In this document: positions 1 to 8,780 of the stretch, in pieces
Layout of the letters: every line of letters begins with the position of its first letter
How positions within the stretch are numbered: the stretch's first letter is position 1
Assembly: GCF_026914285.1 (NCBI RefSeq)
Contig: NZ_CP113864.1
Coordinates: forward strand, 212,582-276,581
Origin: Caldicellulosiruptor naganoensis
GTDB lineage: Bacteria; Bacillota; Thermoanaerobacteria; Caldicellulosiruptorales; Caldicellulosiruptoraceae
Direction of reading: 5' to 3'
DNA length: 64,000 nucleotides
The notes under the pieces: model-generated
The model's database searches: none
Told to the model about the DNA's origin: nothing
Seen by the model: only the letters and a program-made list of their open reading frames with translations
Position numbers and translations under genes: made by a program

Positions 1-13
1 AATGCTTACATCA

Positions 14-1109
14 GTTTCAATCCCCAAAGGGCAGGCTACAAACCGAAATAATATCATATCCAATTAACGGCAAAAAATAGTTTCAATCCCCAAAGGGCAG
101 GCTACAAACGCGTATCAGGGTGCAACTGGAGACCCTGCTTGGTTAGTTTCAATCCCCAAAGGGCAGGCTACAAACTATTAAGGATAGGGATATAACAAGG
201 TTTGAAGTGACTTGTTTCAATCCCCAAAGGGCAGGCTACAAACTCTGTGATGAAAGGCAGGTGAGACAATGCCTAATGAGTTTCAATCCCCAAAGGGCAG
301 GCTACAAACAAACGAAAACAAACTACTACCAACATTACAAGGTTGCTTGTTTCAATCCCCAAAGGGCAGGCTACAAACAAATATATAGGTCGTGTGTAGG
401 TTGTATTTGAAAGGAGGGTTTCAATCCCCAAAGGGCAGGCTACAAACAATTGACTGTTAAGAAGCTTATTGATATTAGTGTTGGTTTCAATCCCCAAAGG
501 GCAGGCTACAAACAACCGCGAAGCTTACAGGCGAAGCTGGAGCTCTACGTTTCAATCCCCAAAGGGCAGGCTACAAACACCTGTGCCTTATGATGTACCA
601 GAAAATTATCCTGCGTTTCAATCCCCAAAGGGCAGGCTACAAACTTGCGAAGTTATTCTTTAACACACTGTGTTTTTACTTGTTTCAATCCCCAAAGGGC
701 AGGCTACAAACAGAGGAGTAGTGAAAAGATTAAGAGAGGTAGATTTTGGGTTTCAATCCCCAAAGGGCAGGCTACAAACTCTCGCAGAGTAGGAAGTTGG
801 GGTATGATGTAATTCGTTTCAATCCCCAAAGGGCAGGCTACAAACTACATATGCAAATCTAACACGTGTTAATCCAAAAGCGTTTCAATCCCCAAAGGGC
901 AGGCTACAAACTATCACCTTCTGGGATTGCCATATACAATTTATTTTGTTTCAATCCCCAAAGGGCAGGCTACAAACCATGGACGTACACAGCTACAGGA
1001 GAGAGTATGCTGAGTTTCAATCCCCAAAGGGCAGGCTACAAACAAATAGAGTTTGTAGAATATTATTACTACCAGAGAAGTTTCAATCCCCAAAGGGCAG
1101 GCTACAAAC
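14..1109 (-). CRISPR. CRISPR array, 17 repeats, transcribed leftwards
   Basis: Seventeen copies of one 30-bp repeat start at 14, 80, 146, 214, 280, 349, 418, 484, 549, 615, 682, 750, 816, 882, 948, 1014 and 1080, separated by 16 spacers of 35-39 bp. The copies look identical as read. On the + strand the repeat begins GTTTCAATCCCC and ends GGCTACAAAC. Its reverse complement ends ATTGAAAC, the conserved 3' tail that forms the crRNA 5' tag in type I-B and III systems, so the array is read on the minus strand. A consensus promoter just right of the last repeat agrees, so the repeat at 1080 is the leader end with the newest spacers. The left end lies outside the window; bases 1-13 belong to a further spacer. 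No cas1, cas2 or cas6 is present here; the only cas-like genes are the broken ones at 12.4-16.8 kb. Confidence 0.98.
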
Positions 1110-1484
1110 TCGTTAAATAGCTTGATTTTATTATATCAAGATTATACACACATGTCAATGTTTTTATATCAAAACATCTGTGGATAAGTCATCTCAACAG
1201 AGGAAAATCAAACAACAGAAGCACATAAGCCTTTTCCGTCTATCCAGCTGCTGCCAGCAATTTGATCTAATCCATGCACTGCAAGCCTGAAACCGAATAC
1301 AAATCAAGCCTCAAAATTTTGCAACTGGAGGTCGACAGATATGACTTTTAGTCAAAATGAAACATAATGCGATATGTTGTGCATATATATTCTGCAGAAA
1401 ATGTTTTCTTGAGAATGTCCTTAGTTTGGAGTAATATATAATTTAGCAAATAAACTGCTGCAAAGAGAGGATAAAACATCAAAG
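1110..1484 (-). other. CRISPR leader region and recD2 upstream gap
   Basis: This 375-base stretch has no gene. Its left part is AT-rich, holds the array promoter and, from the array orientation, should be the leader where new spacers are added. The part nearer 1484 is the 5' flank of recD2, with a weak GAGAGG ribosome site at about 1465-1470. I see no other convincing element. Confidence 0.6.
1130..1158 (-). promoter_or_regulatory. CRISPR array promoter
   Basis: On the minus strand TTGACA (1158-1153) and TATAAT (1135-1130) are both perfect sigma-A hexamers with a 17-base spacer. The predicted transcription start is near 1123, about 14 bases before the first repeat at 1109. This sets the array orientation independently of the repeat sequence. 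Confidence 0.85.
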
Positions 1485-3710
1485 ATGCTTCAGGATATAA
1501 AAGGAATGGTAAGCGATATAATATACAAGAACTTAGAGAACAACTACACAGTGTTTGAGATACTCTGTGATGATGAGGTTTTCACAGCAGTGGGAGTTGT
1601 GCCAGACATTGCGATTGGTGAAAAGGTAAAGGTGTACGGAGAGTTTTATGTCCATCCTGTCTATGGTCAGCAGCTTAAAGTTGCATACCTTGAAAAGCTT
1701 TTGCCAGAGACAAAGGATGAGATTTACCTCTACCTTTCTTCAGGTGTCATCAAAGGCATTGGGCAGAAGACTGCAAAGAGGATTGTTGATACATTTGGCG
1801 ATGATACAATGAGAGTTTTGCAGGAAGAGCCAGAAAAGCTTCTTTCAATCCGCGGGATGACACCTGAGAAAGTTGAAAGGATAAAGAATATGTTTTCATT
1901 CCAGAAGTTTTTGAAAGACATCATGACAATATTCTCCCAGTACGGACTTTCACAGAACCATGCAATGAGGCTTTTTAAACTCTATGGTTTTTCAGCTTTG
2001 GGGCTACTTTATGACAACCCCTATTTTTTGCTTGACGTATTTCCAGAACTTGACTTTAAGAAGGTAGACAGGCTTGCACTTGATATGGAAGTTAAGATAG
2101 ATGATGCAAGAAGAATCTCTGCAAAGATTATAAATCTTTTGAACATAGGCAGCAATAATGAAGGACACACATGCCTTCCGAAAGAAAAACTCATTTTGCT
2201 TGTTTCAAAGGCATTGGAAATAGATGTTGAAAAAGTAGAAGAAACACTTGAGAGCCTTGTAAAAGCCAGAAGAGTTGTTATTGACACGATAGATGGTATT
2301 GAGATGGTTTTTCTGTTTGGATTTTACGAATGTGAAAGGTTTATTGCTGACAAGATTTTTTCTATGCTAAGACAACACGAGGACATTTCTAACATAGACG
2401 AAAAAGTTGCTGAATTTGAGAAGAAAAACAACATAGTATTTTCACAAAATCAGAAAAAAGCTATTAGGATGGCTTTAACTGAGGGTGTGAGCATAATTAC
2501 AGGAGGACCTGGCACAGGAAAGACTACAATTATAAAATGTATAATTGACATATTTGAACAGGAAGGCAAGAAGGTTTTTCTTTGCGCACCAACTGGAAGG
2601 GCAGCAAAGAGGATGCAAGCAGCCTGCCAGAAAGAGGCAAAGACTATTCACAGACTTTTGGAAATGACTGTAACAGACTCTCAAGTATTTTTTCAAAAAG
2701 GGCCCAATAATCCTTTGAAATGTGATGTCATTATAGTTGATGAGATGAGCATGGTAGACAGCTACATCATGTACTATCTTCTTTCTGCAACAAAAGATAC
2801 AACAAGACTTGTTTTAGTTGGCGATAAAGACCAGCTTCCTTCTGTTGGTGCAGGAAATATCTTAAAAGACCTGATAAGAAGCGATGTTGTTCCATATGTA
2901 AGGCTTACTGAAGTGTACAGGCAAAGTGAAGACAGCTTTATAGTTCTAAATGCACACAGGATAAACAATGGAGAGTTTCCGCACCTTCAGAAAAACAGCG
3001 ATTTTTATTTCATTCAAAAAAATTCTCAAGAGGAAATACTAAAGACCATTGTTGAGCTTGTAACAAGAAAACTCCCAAGCTACTTGTCAGCCGACCCGCT
3101 GACAGACATTCAGGTTTTGTGTCCTTCTAAAAAAGGAATTGTTGGAATGTATAATATAAACAGGGTACTTCAGCAGTATTTAAATCCCAAAGATGGGTCC
3201 AAAAAGGAGATTGTGTACAAAGAGAACACCTTCAGAGTTGGCGACAAGGTTATGCAGATTAAAAACAACTACTCGCTTGAGTTTACAATTATTGAAGGTG
3301 AGGAGAAAGGTAAGGTCTCAACAGGGATATTCAACGGCGATATTGGGGTTATTAAGGACATTGACAGGGCAGGCGGTGCAATGGAGATTGTATTTGACGA
3401 TGACAAGCTTGTATTTTACGACTTTTCGCTCTTGGATGACTTGGAACTTTCTTATGCAATGACAGTTCACAAATCCCAAGGGTCTGAGTTTAGGTGCATT
3501 GTAATGCCAGTTGTTGAGACCTACCCGATTTTAATGACAAGAAACCTTCTGTACACAGCAGTTACGCGCGCAAAAGAGCTTGTTGTGCTGGTGGGTAAAA
3601 AAAGTGCCTTGGAGTACATGATAGCAAACCAAAAAGAGGCTATGCGATATTCAGCACTTTACGACTTTTTAAAAAGGAAGCTAAAAGATACGCAATTGCA
3701 AGCTTTATGA
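1485..3710 (+). CDS. recD2: RecD2-type ATP-dependent DNA helicase (exonuclease V alpha-like)
   Basis: A 741-residue superfamily 1B 5'-3' DNA helicase of the RecBC-independent RecD2 type, acting in DNA repair and replication-fork maintenance. The long N-terminal region, with helix-hairpin-helix-like segments at about residues 85-200 (GIGQKTAKRI, IRGMTPEKVERI), is typical of RecD2. The motor follows: Walker A GGPGTGKTT near residue 340, Walker B VIIVDEMSMVD near 416, GDKDQLPSVGAG near 445, AMTVHKSQGSEF near 658 and YTAVTRAKEL near 690. The ATG at 1485 is preceded by GAGAGG. The 3' end overlaps the convergent bioY by 71 bp. Length and motifs are complete, so it appears intact. Confidence 0.95.
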   Translation: MLQDIKGMVSDIIYKNLENNYTVFEILCDDEVFTAVGVVPDIAIGEKVKVYGEFYVHPVYGQQLKVAYLEKLLPETKDEIYLYLSSGVIKGIGQKTAKRIVDTFGDDTMRVLQEEPEKLLSIRGMTPEKVERIKNMFSFQKFLKDIMTIFSQYGLSQNHAMRLFKLYGFSALGLLYDNPYFLLDVFPELDFKKVDRLALDMEVKIDDARRISAKIINLLNIGSNNEGHTCLPKEKLILLVSKALEIDVEKVEETLESLVKARRVVIDTIDGIEMVFLFGFYECERFIADKIFSMLRQHEDISNIDEKVAEFEKKNNIVFSQNQKKAIRMALTEGVSIITGGPGTGKTTIIKCIIDIFEQEGKKVFLCAPTGRAAKRMQAACQKEAKTIHRLLEMTVTDSQVFFQKGPNNPLKCDVIIVDEMSMVDSYIMYYLLSATKDTTRLVLVGDKDQLPSVGAGNILKDLIRSDVVPYVRLTEVYRQSEDSFIVLNAHRINNGEFPHLQKNSDFYFIQKNSQEEILKTIVELVTRKLPSYLSADPLTDIQVLCPSKKGIVGMYNINRVLQQYLNPKDGSKKEIVYKENTFRVGDKVMQIKNNYSLEFTIIEGEEKGKVSTGIFNGDIGVIKDIDRAGGAMEIVFDDDKLVFYDFSLLDDLELSYAMTVHKSQGSEFRCIVMPVVETYPILMTRNLLYTAVTRAKELVVLVGKKSALEYMIANQKEAMRYSALYDFLKRKLKDTQLQAL

Positions 3711-4194
3711 TATCAGGTATTACAAATGGTGCAACACCTACCAAAAAAGCCTTTTTTAAAGTAAGATGAGCAGCAGCTGCTAAAAACAAAAATCCCAATG
3801 TATAAATTAAGCACAGACCAACAATGAGAGCAAAAGCTGCGTTTATAATATCGTTTTTTATTGGCTTTTTTGTATTTATATAGCTTGTTACAAATGCAGC
3901 AATTGGAAAAGCTATTAAATACCCACCTGTTGGTCCAACAAATTTAGAGAGCCCACCAGAAAATCCTGCAAAAACAGGGACCCCAACAGCACCTAAAAGG
4001 TCATAGACAAGAAGGCTTAAAAAAGCATACTTTGGTGGCAAAATTAAGCTTGCCAAGAAAATTGCAAAAACTTGCATAGTAAACGGCACAGGACCGATTG
4101 GAATAGAGATTTGGCTACATGCAGCAACTACTGCTGCAAAAAGGGCAGAGAGAACAAGCATTTTTGTTGTATATGTGCTCTTTGTATTTTCCAT
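3640..4194 (-). CDS. bioY: Biotin transporter BioY (ECF S component)
   Basis: A 184-residue membrane protein with about six hydrophobic segments. It is the substrate-binding S subunit of an energy-coupling-factor biotin importer. The QISIPIGPVPFTMQVFAIF segment near residues 28-46 and the GGYLIAFPIAAF segment near 90-101 are characteristic of BioY. The ATG at 4194 follows AAGGAGG. No EcfA or EcfT gene is adjacent, so the energising module would be encoded elsewhere, or BioY acts alone as reported for some family members. A BirA-like operator lies just upstream. Its 3' end overlaps recD2. Confidence 0.93.
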   Translation of the reverse strand: MENTKSTYTTKMLVLSALFAAVVAACSQISIPIGPVPFTMQVFAIFLASLILPPKYAFLSLLVYDLLGAVGVPVFAGFSGGLSKFVGPTGGYLIAFPIAAFVTSYINTKKPIKNDIINAAFALIVGLCLIYTLGFLFLAAAAHLTLKKAFLVGVAPFVIPDIIKLAIAYLLASFLKSRKVLNIA

Positions 4195-4210
4195 ATTTTT
4201 TTTGCCTCCT

Positions 4211-4244
4211 TAATGTAAACTCATTATTTTAAAATGGTTTACTA
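4211..4244 (-). promoter_or_regulatory. BirA-like biotin operator upstream of bioY
   Basis: TAATGTAAAC (4211-4220) faces GGTTTACTA (4236-4244) across about 15 bases. This matches the BirA operator pattern of two inverted GTAAAC/GTTTAC half-sites separated by about 14-16 bases. Its position 17 bases upstream of the bioY start suits repression by biotin-loaded BirA. The functional assignment rests on the pattern and the target gene. Confidence 0.75.
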
Positions 4245-4420
4245 AAAATATAGCAATAAAAAAGAGGTTTGTCAAGGATATTTCATAACACAATTTCCCT
4301 TTTCCCGTTTACAAATACAAAAGCCCTCCATCCAGTATAAAGCTGTTATGTAAATTTTCTCAATGTGAAGGAACCACTTTTTTAATAAAAATTCTTCTAT
4401 CCAATTGTGTGACAATATGA

Positions 4421-4452
4421 TATAATATTCCTAACAAGATGCAAACGTTTGC
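4421..4452 (+). promoter_or_regulatory. Promoter -10 and LacI-type operator for the GH13 gene
   Basis: TATAAT at 4421-4426 is followed by a perfect 12-bp palindrome with a central CG, GCAAACGTTTGC, at 4441-4452. CG-centred palindromes of this kind bind LacI/CcpA-family repressors. It lies where RNA polymerase would start, so repression is the likely effect. No good -35 is visible. No LacI gene lies within the window. Confidence 0.65.
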
Positions 4453-4506
4453 TAACACAAAAATTGATTTTGCATGCACTAAAAAAGCAGAAAGGAGAGA
4501 GTTCTT

Positions 4507-6585
4507 TTGCAAAATTCCAGTCTTCTAAAATTGCTTCAGATTCTCAAAGAAAAATCTGAGAAGTGGGACAAAACAAATGACTATAGAATTCCAAAGATAT
4601 GGGATAGTTTCAACTATTCAGGTGAGAAAAAAAGAGAAAATTCTGATGGCACAATTTCGGTAAATCCTTATAACTTTCTATATGAATGCATAACAAAAGC
4701 TATTTTGCCCTATGCAGATTCAAATACTAATTACCTGCAATCGTTAGCACAAATTGAAAGGAAAAAAGGATCTTCTTCAACTACTCAAGGCAGCTGGATT
4801 AAAAAAAGTAGCATCTATGGAATGCAGATTAGGACAAGCTCAGCCTGGGATCATGACAGCGATGGAGAGTTAAAACTTGAAAATGAATTTGGACTTAAAG
4901 ACACTGGAACTTTCGTTAAAACAATTGCGCTTTTGCCTCTTATCAAAAAGATGGGGTTTGATACCATTTATACCCTTCCCATTACCAAAAACAGCACAAG
5001 ATACAAAAAGGGCGAGATGGGTTCGCCTTATGCGGTTAAAAACTTTTTTGAGCTTGACCCTATTTTAAAAGACCCTATGACAGATGAGCTTTCAATAGAA
5101 GAAGAGTTTGCAGCCCTTATTGAAGCTTGTCACATACTTGGAATAAGATTTGTTATAGACATAATACCGCGAACATCTGCAAGGGATTCAGATTTTATCT
5201 TAGAACATCCTGATTGGTTTTACTGGATAAAAGTCTCAGACAGAGAAAAATACGGTCCGCCAAAGCTAACACTGATAAAAGAGTTCACAAAGGCAGATGA
5301 GTCTAACATTGAACTTATCTACAAAGACCCAGCTGTAAAGGAGCATCTGAAGCTTTTTGTACAATCACCTGATAAGTTCGCACCTGAAAAGTGGGAAAAA
5401 ATAAAAAAGGTTTGCAAGCAAAATCCAGATAGAGACTTTTTTGAGCTGATAGAAAAGGAAATAGGTCTTACAACTGCGCCTGCGTTTTCTGACTGCCTGA
5501 ACGACCCACAGCCGCCCTGGACAGATGTTACATACCTCAGGCTTTATTTAGACCATCCTGTGCAGTCTGCAAAATACGTAGATCAAGACCAGCCACCTTA
5601 TATTCTTTTTGATACTATAAGGGCAAATATTTTCAAAGGTAAAAAGCCAAACATTGAGCTTTGGGAAAGGATTTCAAACATCATTGTACATTACCAGCAG
5701 AAGTTTGGGATTGATGGTGCGCGAATAGATATGGGCCATGCACTGCCAAAAGAGCTGGAAGACATGATAATCACCAAGGCAAAAGAAGTGGATCCTGATT
5801 TTTGCTTTATTGCAGAAGAGCTAAGTTTGAACGGCGACAAGAAAGCAAAAGAGTCAGGCTATGATATGATAATTGGAGATGTTTGGGCAAGAGAGCCGAG
5901 GTATTATGAGGGAAATCTCAAAAAGATGATAGACAAGCTTTTGAAATTAAAACTTCCTGTTTTTGCAGCATCTGAGATTCCAGACAGTCCGCGGGCGGCA
6001 TCAAGGGTAGGCGGCAAGGATTTTTCAAGGTTCTCTGTGGTTCTAAACAACTTTTTACCAAATGCAGTTTTCTTCTTGACATCAGGGCAAGAGGTTTTTG
6101 AAGTCCAGCCGATGAACTTAGGACTTGACCCACAGCCAGATGGAAGGTTTAAACTTTCTAAGTCTGACCCGCTTTACGGCAAGCTTGCATTTTTTGACAG
6201 GTATGCTCTTCACTGGACAAATGAAGATGCAGAAGAGATGATAGAACTGATTTCTACCGTCTCAAAAATAAGAAAAAGGTATGTTGATTTTATTAAACCT
6301 GAAAATTTCATTAAGTTTCCATACAACAGCAAATTTGTCATTGCCTTTGGCTACAAGCTTGAGCTGAAGGAAGAGAAGTATTTGATTGTCATTGCAAATG
6401 CTGATTTGCTAAGAGCAAAGAGAGTAGAAATTAATTTAGAAAAGGCACAGCTTGGCTTGGCAAGAGAAATAAAAGAAGTTGACACGCTATTTGCTCTTAA
6501 AAGTACCAGCCCTGTGAAGTTTCAAGATCTAAAACTCAGCATCTTTTTAGAGCCTTTGGATATAAAAATTGTTTTAGCAAAATAA
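4507..6585 (+). CDS. GH13-like alpha-amylase-family protein, intracellular
   Basis: A 692-residue protein with no signal peptide. It has a glycoside hydrolase family 13 barrel: strand-4 motif GARIDMGHALP near residue 403 (nucleophile Asp), strand-5 FIAEEL near 434 (acid/base Glu) and PDSPRAASR near 490 supplying the third Asp. Motif I is FVIDIIPRTSARDSD near 213, without the usual N-H ending, and the His normally before the third Asp is Pro, so this is a divergent branch. It starts with TTG at 4507 after AAAGGAGAG. A role in cytoplasmic alpha-glucan or maltodextrin metabolism is likely; the exact reaction cannot be read from sequence. It is monocistronic, between its own operator and a terminator. 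Confidence 0.8.
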   Translation: MQNSSLLKLLQILKEKSEKWDKTNDYRIPKIWDSFNYSGEKKRENSDGTISVNPYNFLYECITKAILPYADSNTNYLQSLAQIERKKGSSSTTQGSWIKKSSIYGMQIRTSSAWDHDSDGELKLENEFGLKDTGTFVKTIALLPLIKKMGFDTIYTLPITKNSTRYKKGEMGSPYAVKNFFELDPILKDPMTDELSIEEEFAALIEACHILGIRFVIDIIPRTSARDSDFILEHPDWFYWIKVSDREKYGPPKLTLIKEFTKADESNIELIYKDPAVKEHLKLFVQSPDKFAPEKWEKIKKVCKQNPDRDFFELIEKEIGLTTAPAFSDCLNDPQPPWTDVTYLRLYLDHPVQSAKYVDQDQPPYILFDTIRANIFKGKKPNIELWERISNIIVHYQQKFGIDGARIDMGHALPKELEDMIITKAKEVDPDFCFIAEELSLNGDKKAKESGYDMIIGDVWAREPRYYEGNLKKMIDKLLKLKLPVFAASEIPDSPRAASRVGGKDFSRFSVVLNNFLPNAVFFLTSGQEVFEVQPMNLGLDPQPDGRFKLSKSDPLYGKLAFFDRYALHWTNEDAEEMIELISTVSKIRKRYVDFIKPENFIKFPYNSKFVIAFGYKLELKEEKYLIVIANADLLRAKRVEINLEKAQLGLAREIKEVDTLFALKSTSPVKFQDLKLSIFLEPLDIKIVLAK

Positions 6586-6591
6586 AAAGAG

Positions 6592-6633
6592 GGGGCTTTG
6601 TTTCCAAAAAAGGTGGGTGAAAAGCCCCTTTTA
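6592..6633 (+). terminator. Rho-independent terminator after the GH13 gene
   Basis: GGGGCTTT (6592-6599) pairs with AAAGCCCC (6621-6628), followed by TTTTATTTTTAT. It lies just after the stop codon at 6585. Confidence 0.8.
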
Positions 6634-6670
6634 TTTTTATATGAAGCTATTTTACATAGAAAAACTTCTT

Positions 6671-7896
6671 TTAGAGAGTTATTTCTACAACTTCATTTGC
6701 CCTGTCAAGGACAAAATTAGCTTTTTTGTCTTTGCAAACAACTTCATATTCGCCCATGAAACCTGATACTTTTACAGTGCCATTTTCGTCCGTAATCAAA
6801 CTTTGTGTATCTGTCCACCATTCTTTCTTTATCAATTGGTAAAGGGTGGAGTAAATGGGTTTTATTCTGCCATCTTTTGTAATAAATCCGGCTGGTGCGC
6901 CAAGCCACGCAAAAGTGTCAATGAAATTCCACCATGTAATTGCTTCAACAAGTGGGTGTGCAAACAACATTTTGTAGAAAAGTTTTGCTTCCATTGCCTG
7001 CCTTTCTTCGCCCTCAGGAGTTGATGGCCAGCTTTCAGGCTTGTAGTCGTTGAGGTCTTTTATGTGCGGTGGCATAAGCTTTCCAGAGATTAATGTAACT
7101 TCTGTAAAGTGAAGAGGCAAGCCAAAACGTGAAAACCTTTCAAGCACTTCCTGAGTCTTTTCCACTCCCCAGAAACCCTGGTGCATATGTGACTGTATTC
7201 CTATTGCATCAATCTTCACACCTTTGTCAAGCAACGCCTCAATCAGTATTTCATAGGCATCTGAAACAACATAGTCATTGATAAGCAAAATAGCTTTCGG
7301 ATTTGCCTCTCTTGCTGCGTCAAAGACCATTTTGACAAGACCTATTCTGCCGTATTGCCTGCAAATTCTGGTGATTCCATTGTCGTATTTGTTGAAGTTT
7401 GGCATTATAACAACCTCATTTATTACATCCCACATATCGATAAGACCGGCAAAATCGCTTACCTCACGCTTTATCCTTATAAGCTGAGCTTCTAAAATTT
7501 GGTCATTGGTAAGTTCTAAAAGCCAATCAGCAGTGACTGTGTGCCAGCAAAGTGGATGACCTTTGAGAACAAAACCGCGATTTTTAACCACTCAGCTGCT
7601 TTTTTAAGCCGCTGCGTATCTGGTTTGCCCCTGACAGGTTCAAACCTGCCACAGTAAAAAGGAAGCGTGGCAAAGTTGAAAAGGTCAACAAATTTTTCAA
7701 AGGCCATTTCAGCTTTTTCTCTCAGGTCACCTGAAAACTCGCCGTTTACAAAAGGAACAATTGAAAATTCTGCACATCCAAATAAAAACTTGTGTTTAGT
7801 TTGCCGGACTGTGATTTCAACATTTTTCAAAGGTTTGCCATCAGCTGCAGTAATTTTCAATAGAACTTGGCTTTTTCGGTGTTCGTATCTATCCAT
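6671..7896 (-). pseudogene. GH10 endo-1,4-beta-xylanase, intracellular type, frameshifted
   Basis: Two overlapping reading frames together encode one family 10 xylanase of about 408 residues without a signal peptide, so it probably acts on imported xylo-oligosaccharides. The N-terminal frame starts at ATG 7896 after AGGAGG. The frame changes near 7588-7594 in a run of five A (coding strand): AAEWLK continues as NRGFVLKGHPLCWH if one A is added. The acid/base Glu in WDVINEVV (about residue 160) and the nucleophile Glu in HFTEVT (about 263) are both present in the second frame. It is first in map order of a leftward cluster with a CE4 and an SGNH esterase. The single missing base may be a sequencing error, in which case the gene is intact. 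Confidence 0.85.
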
Positions 7897-7954
7897 TTTT
7901 AAAACCTCCTAAAAACAAAATATTCACAAAACTCAAGTTTAATTGTATTACCGG

Positions 7955-8752
7955 CTACTTAATTTCAACAATTTCACCTCCTTTTACCTCTACAGTATGG
8001 CCATTTACAGAAAGCCATACAGAAATGGCCGAGGGATTGTAAACAATATCTCTTTTTACAGAAAACTCAAGCATTCTCAACGCTTTGATGTATCTTACAA
8101 TTTCAATATTTGTCGCAAACCAAACAGAAGTTGTTTTTGAAACCATCTTGCAAAAATCTTCAATCAACTTCCAGTTGTTTTCTCGTTCAAACTCGAAGCT
8201 GTGTCCCCATACATACATAAGTTGCAGATGATTTTGATTTTCTGTTTCCAAAAACCTCTTTGTAATTTCAAGCAGATCTTGTTTATGATGGCAGGTTGGA
8301 TTCCACACAAGAAAATTTGTTGGTATGTTAAAACTATAAGTGGAACTTACCGTCCTTGAATATTCAATACCAAGCGATGGCAAAATCTTCACAACTTCTT
8401 CATTGTAAACTCCATATGGATATGACATTCCTTTGACAGGATATCCAACCAGGGTCTCTAAGTATCTCCTGTCTTCAATAATCTCTTCAATTATGCTTTC
8501 AAGAGGTATTGAGTCTAAAAAAGGATGAGTTTTTGCATGTATTCCAAGTTCATGCCCTTTATAAAGCTGAGAAACTTCATCAAGAAGGACAAAGATATCC
8601 TTGCCAAGATTTGCTGAGTTTAAAAAGAAAGTTCCTCTAATTCCGTATTCGTTAAATATGCTGACAAGTTTTCTGTCATATACCTGTCCATCGTCATAGC
8701 TCATTGTAAGCGCCTTCGATCTGCCACCTGGGAATAAATAGCATATATTCAT
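7955..8752 (-). CDS. Polysaccharide deacetylase (CE4 / NodB domain)
   Basis: A 265-residue cytoplasmic NodB-homology protein. It shows the metal-binding pattern: MSYDDG near residues 17-22 with the catalytic Asp, and HELGIHAKTHPFL near 70-82 with the H(x)nH zinc ligands. It starts at ATG 8752 after TGGAGGG. Its place between a GH10 xylanase and an acetylesterase suggests removal of acetyl groups from xylan oligosaccharides. CE4 enzymes also act on chitin and peptidoglycan, so the substrate is inferred from neighbours. It is intact, unlike both neighbours. Confidence 0.85.
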   Translation of the reverse strand: MNICYLFPGGRSKALTMSYDDGQVYDRKLVSIFNEYGIRGTFFLNSANLGKDIFVLLDEVSQLYKGHELGIHAKTHPFLDSIPLESIIEEIIEDRRYLETLVGYPVKGMSYPYGVYNEEVVKILPSLGIEYSRTVSSTYSFNIPTNFLVWNPTCHHKQDLLEITKRFLETENQNHLQLMYVWGHSFEFERENNWKLIEDFCKMVSKTTSVWFATNIEIVRYIKALRMLEFSVKRDIVYNPSAISVWLSVNGHTVEVKGGEIVEIK

Positions 8753-8780
8753 TTATAATCCCTCCATTAAACGAAATATT

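Noticed and set aside
207-1120. Short open frames inside the CRISPR array with repeated FNPQRAGYK or FVACPLGIET peptides
   Set aside because: They are translations of the 30-bp repeat, which is a multiple of three bases, and have no ribosome sites.
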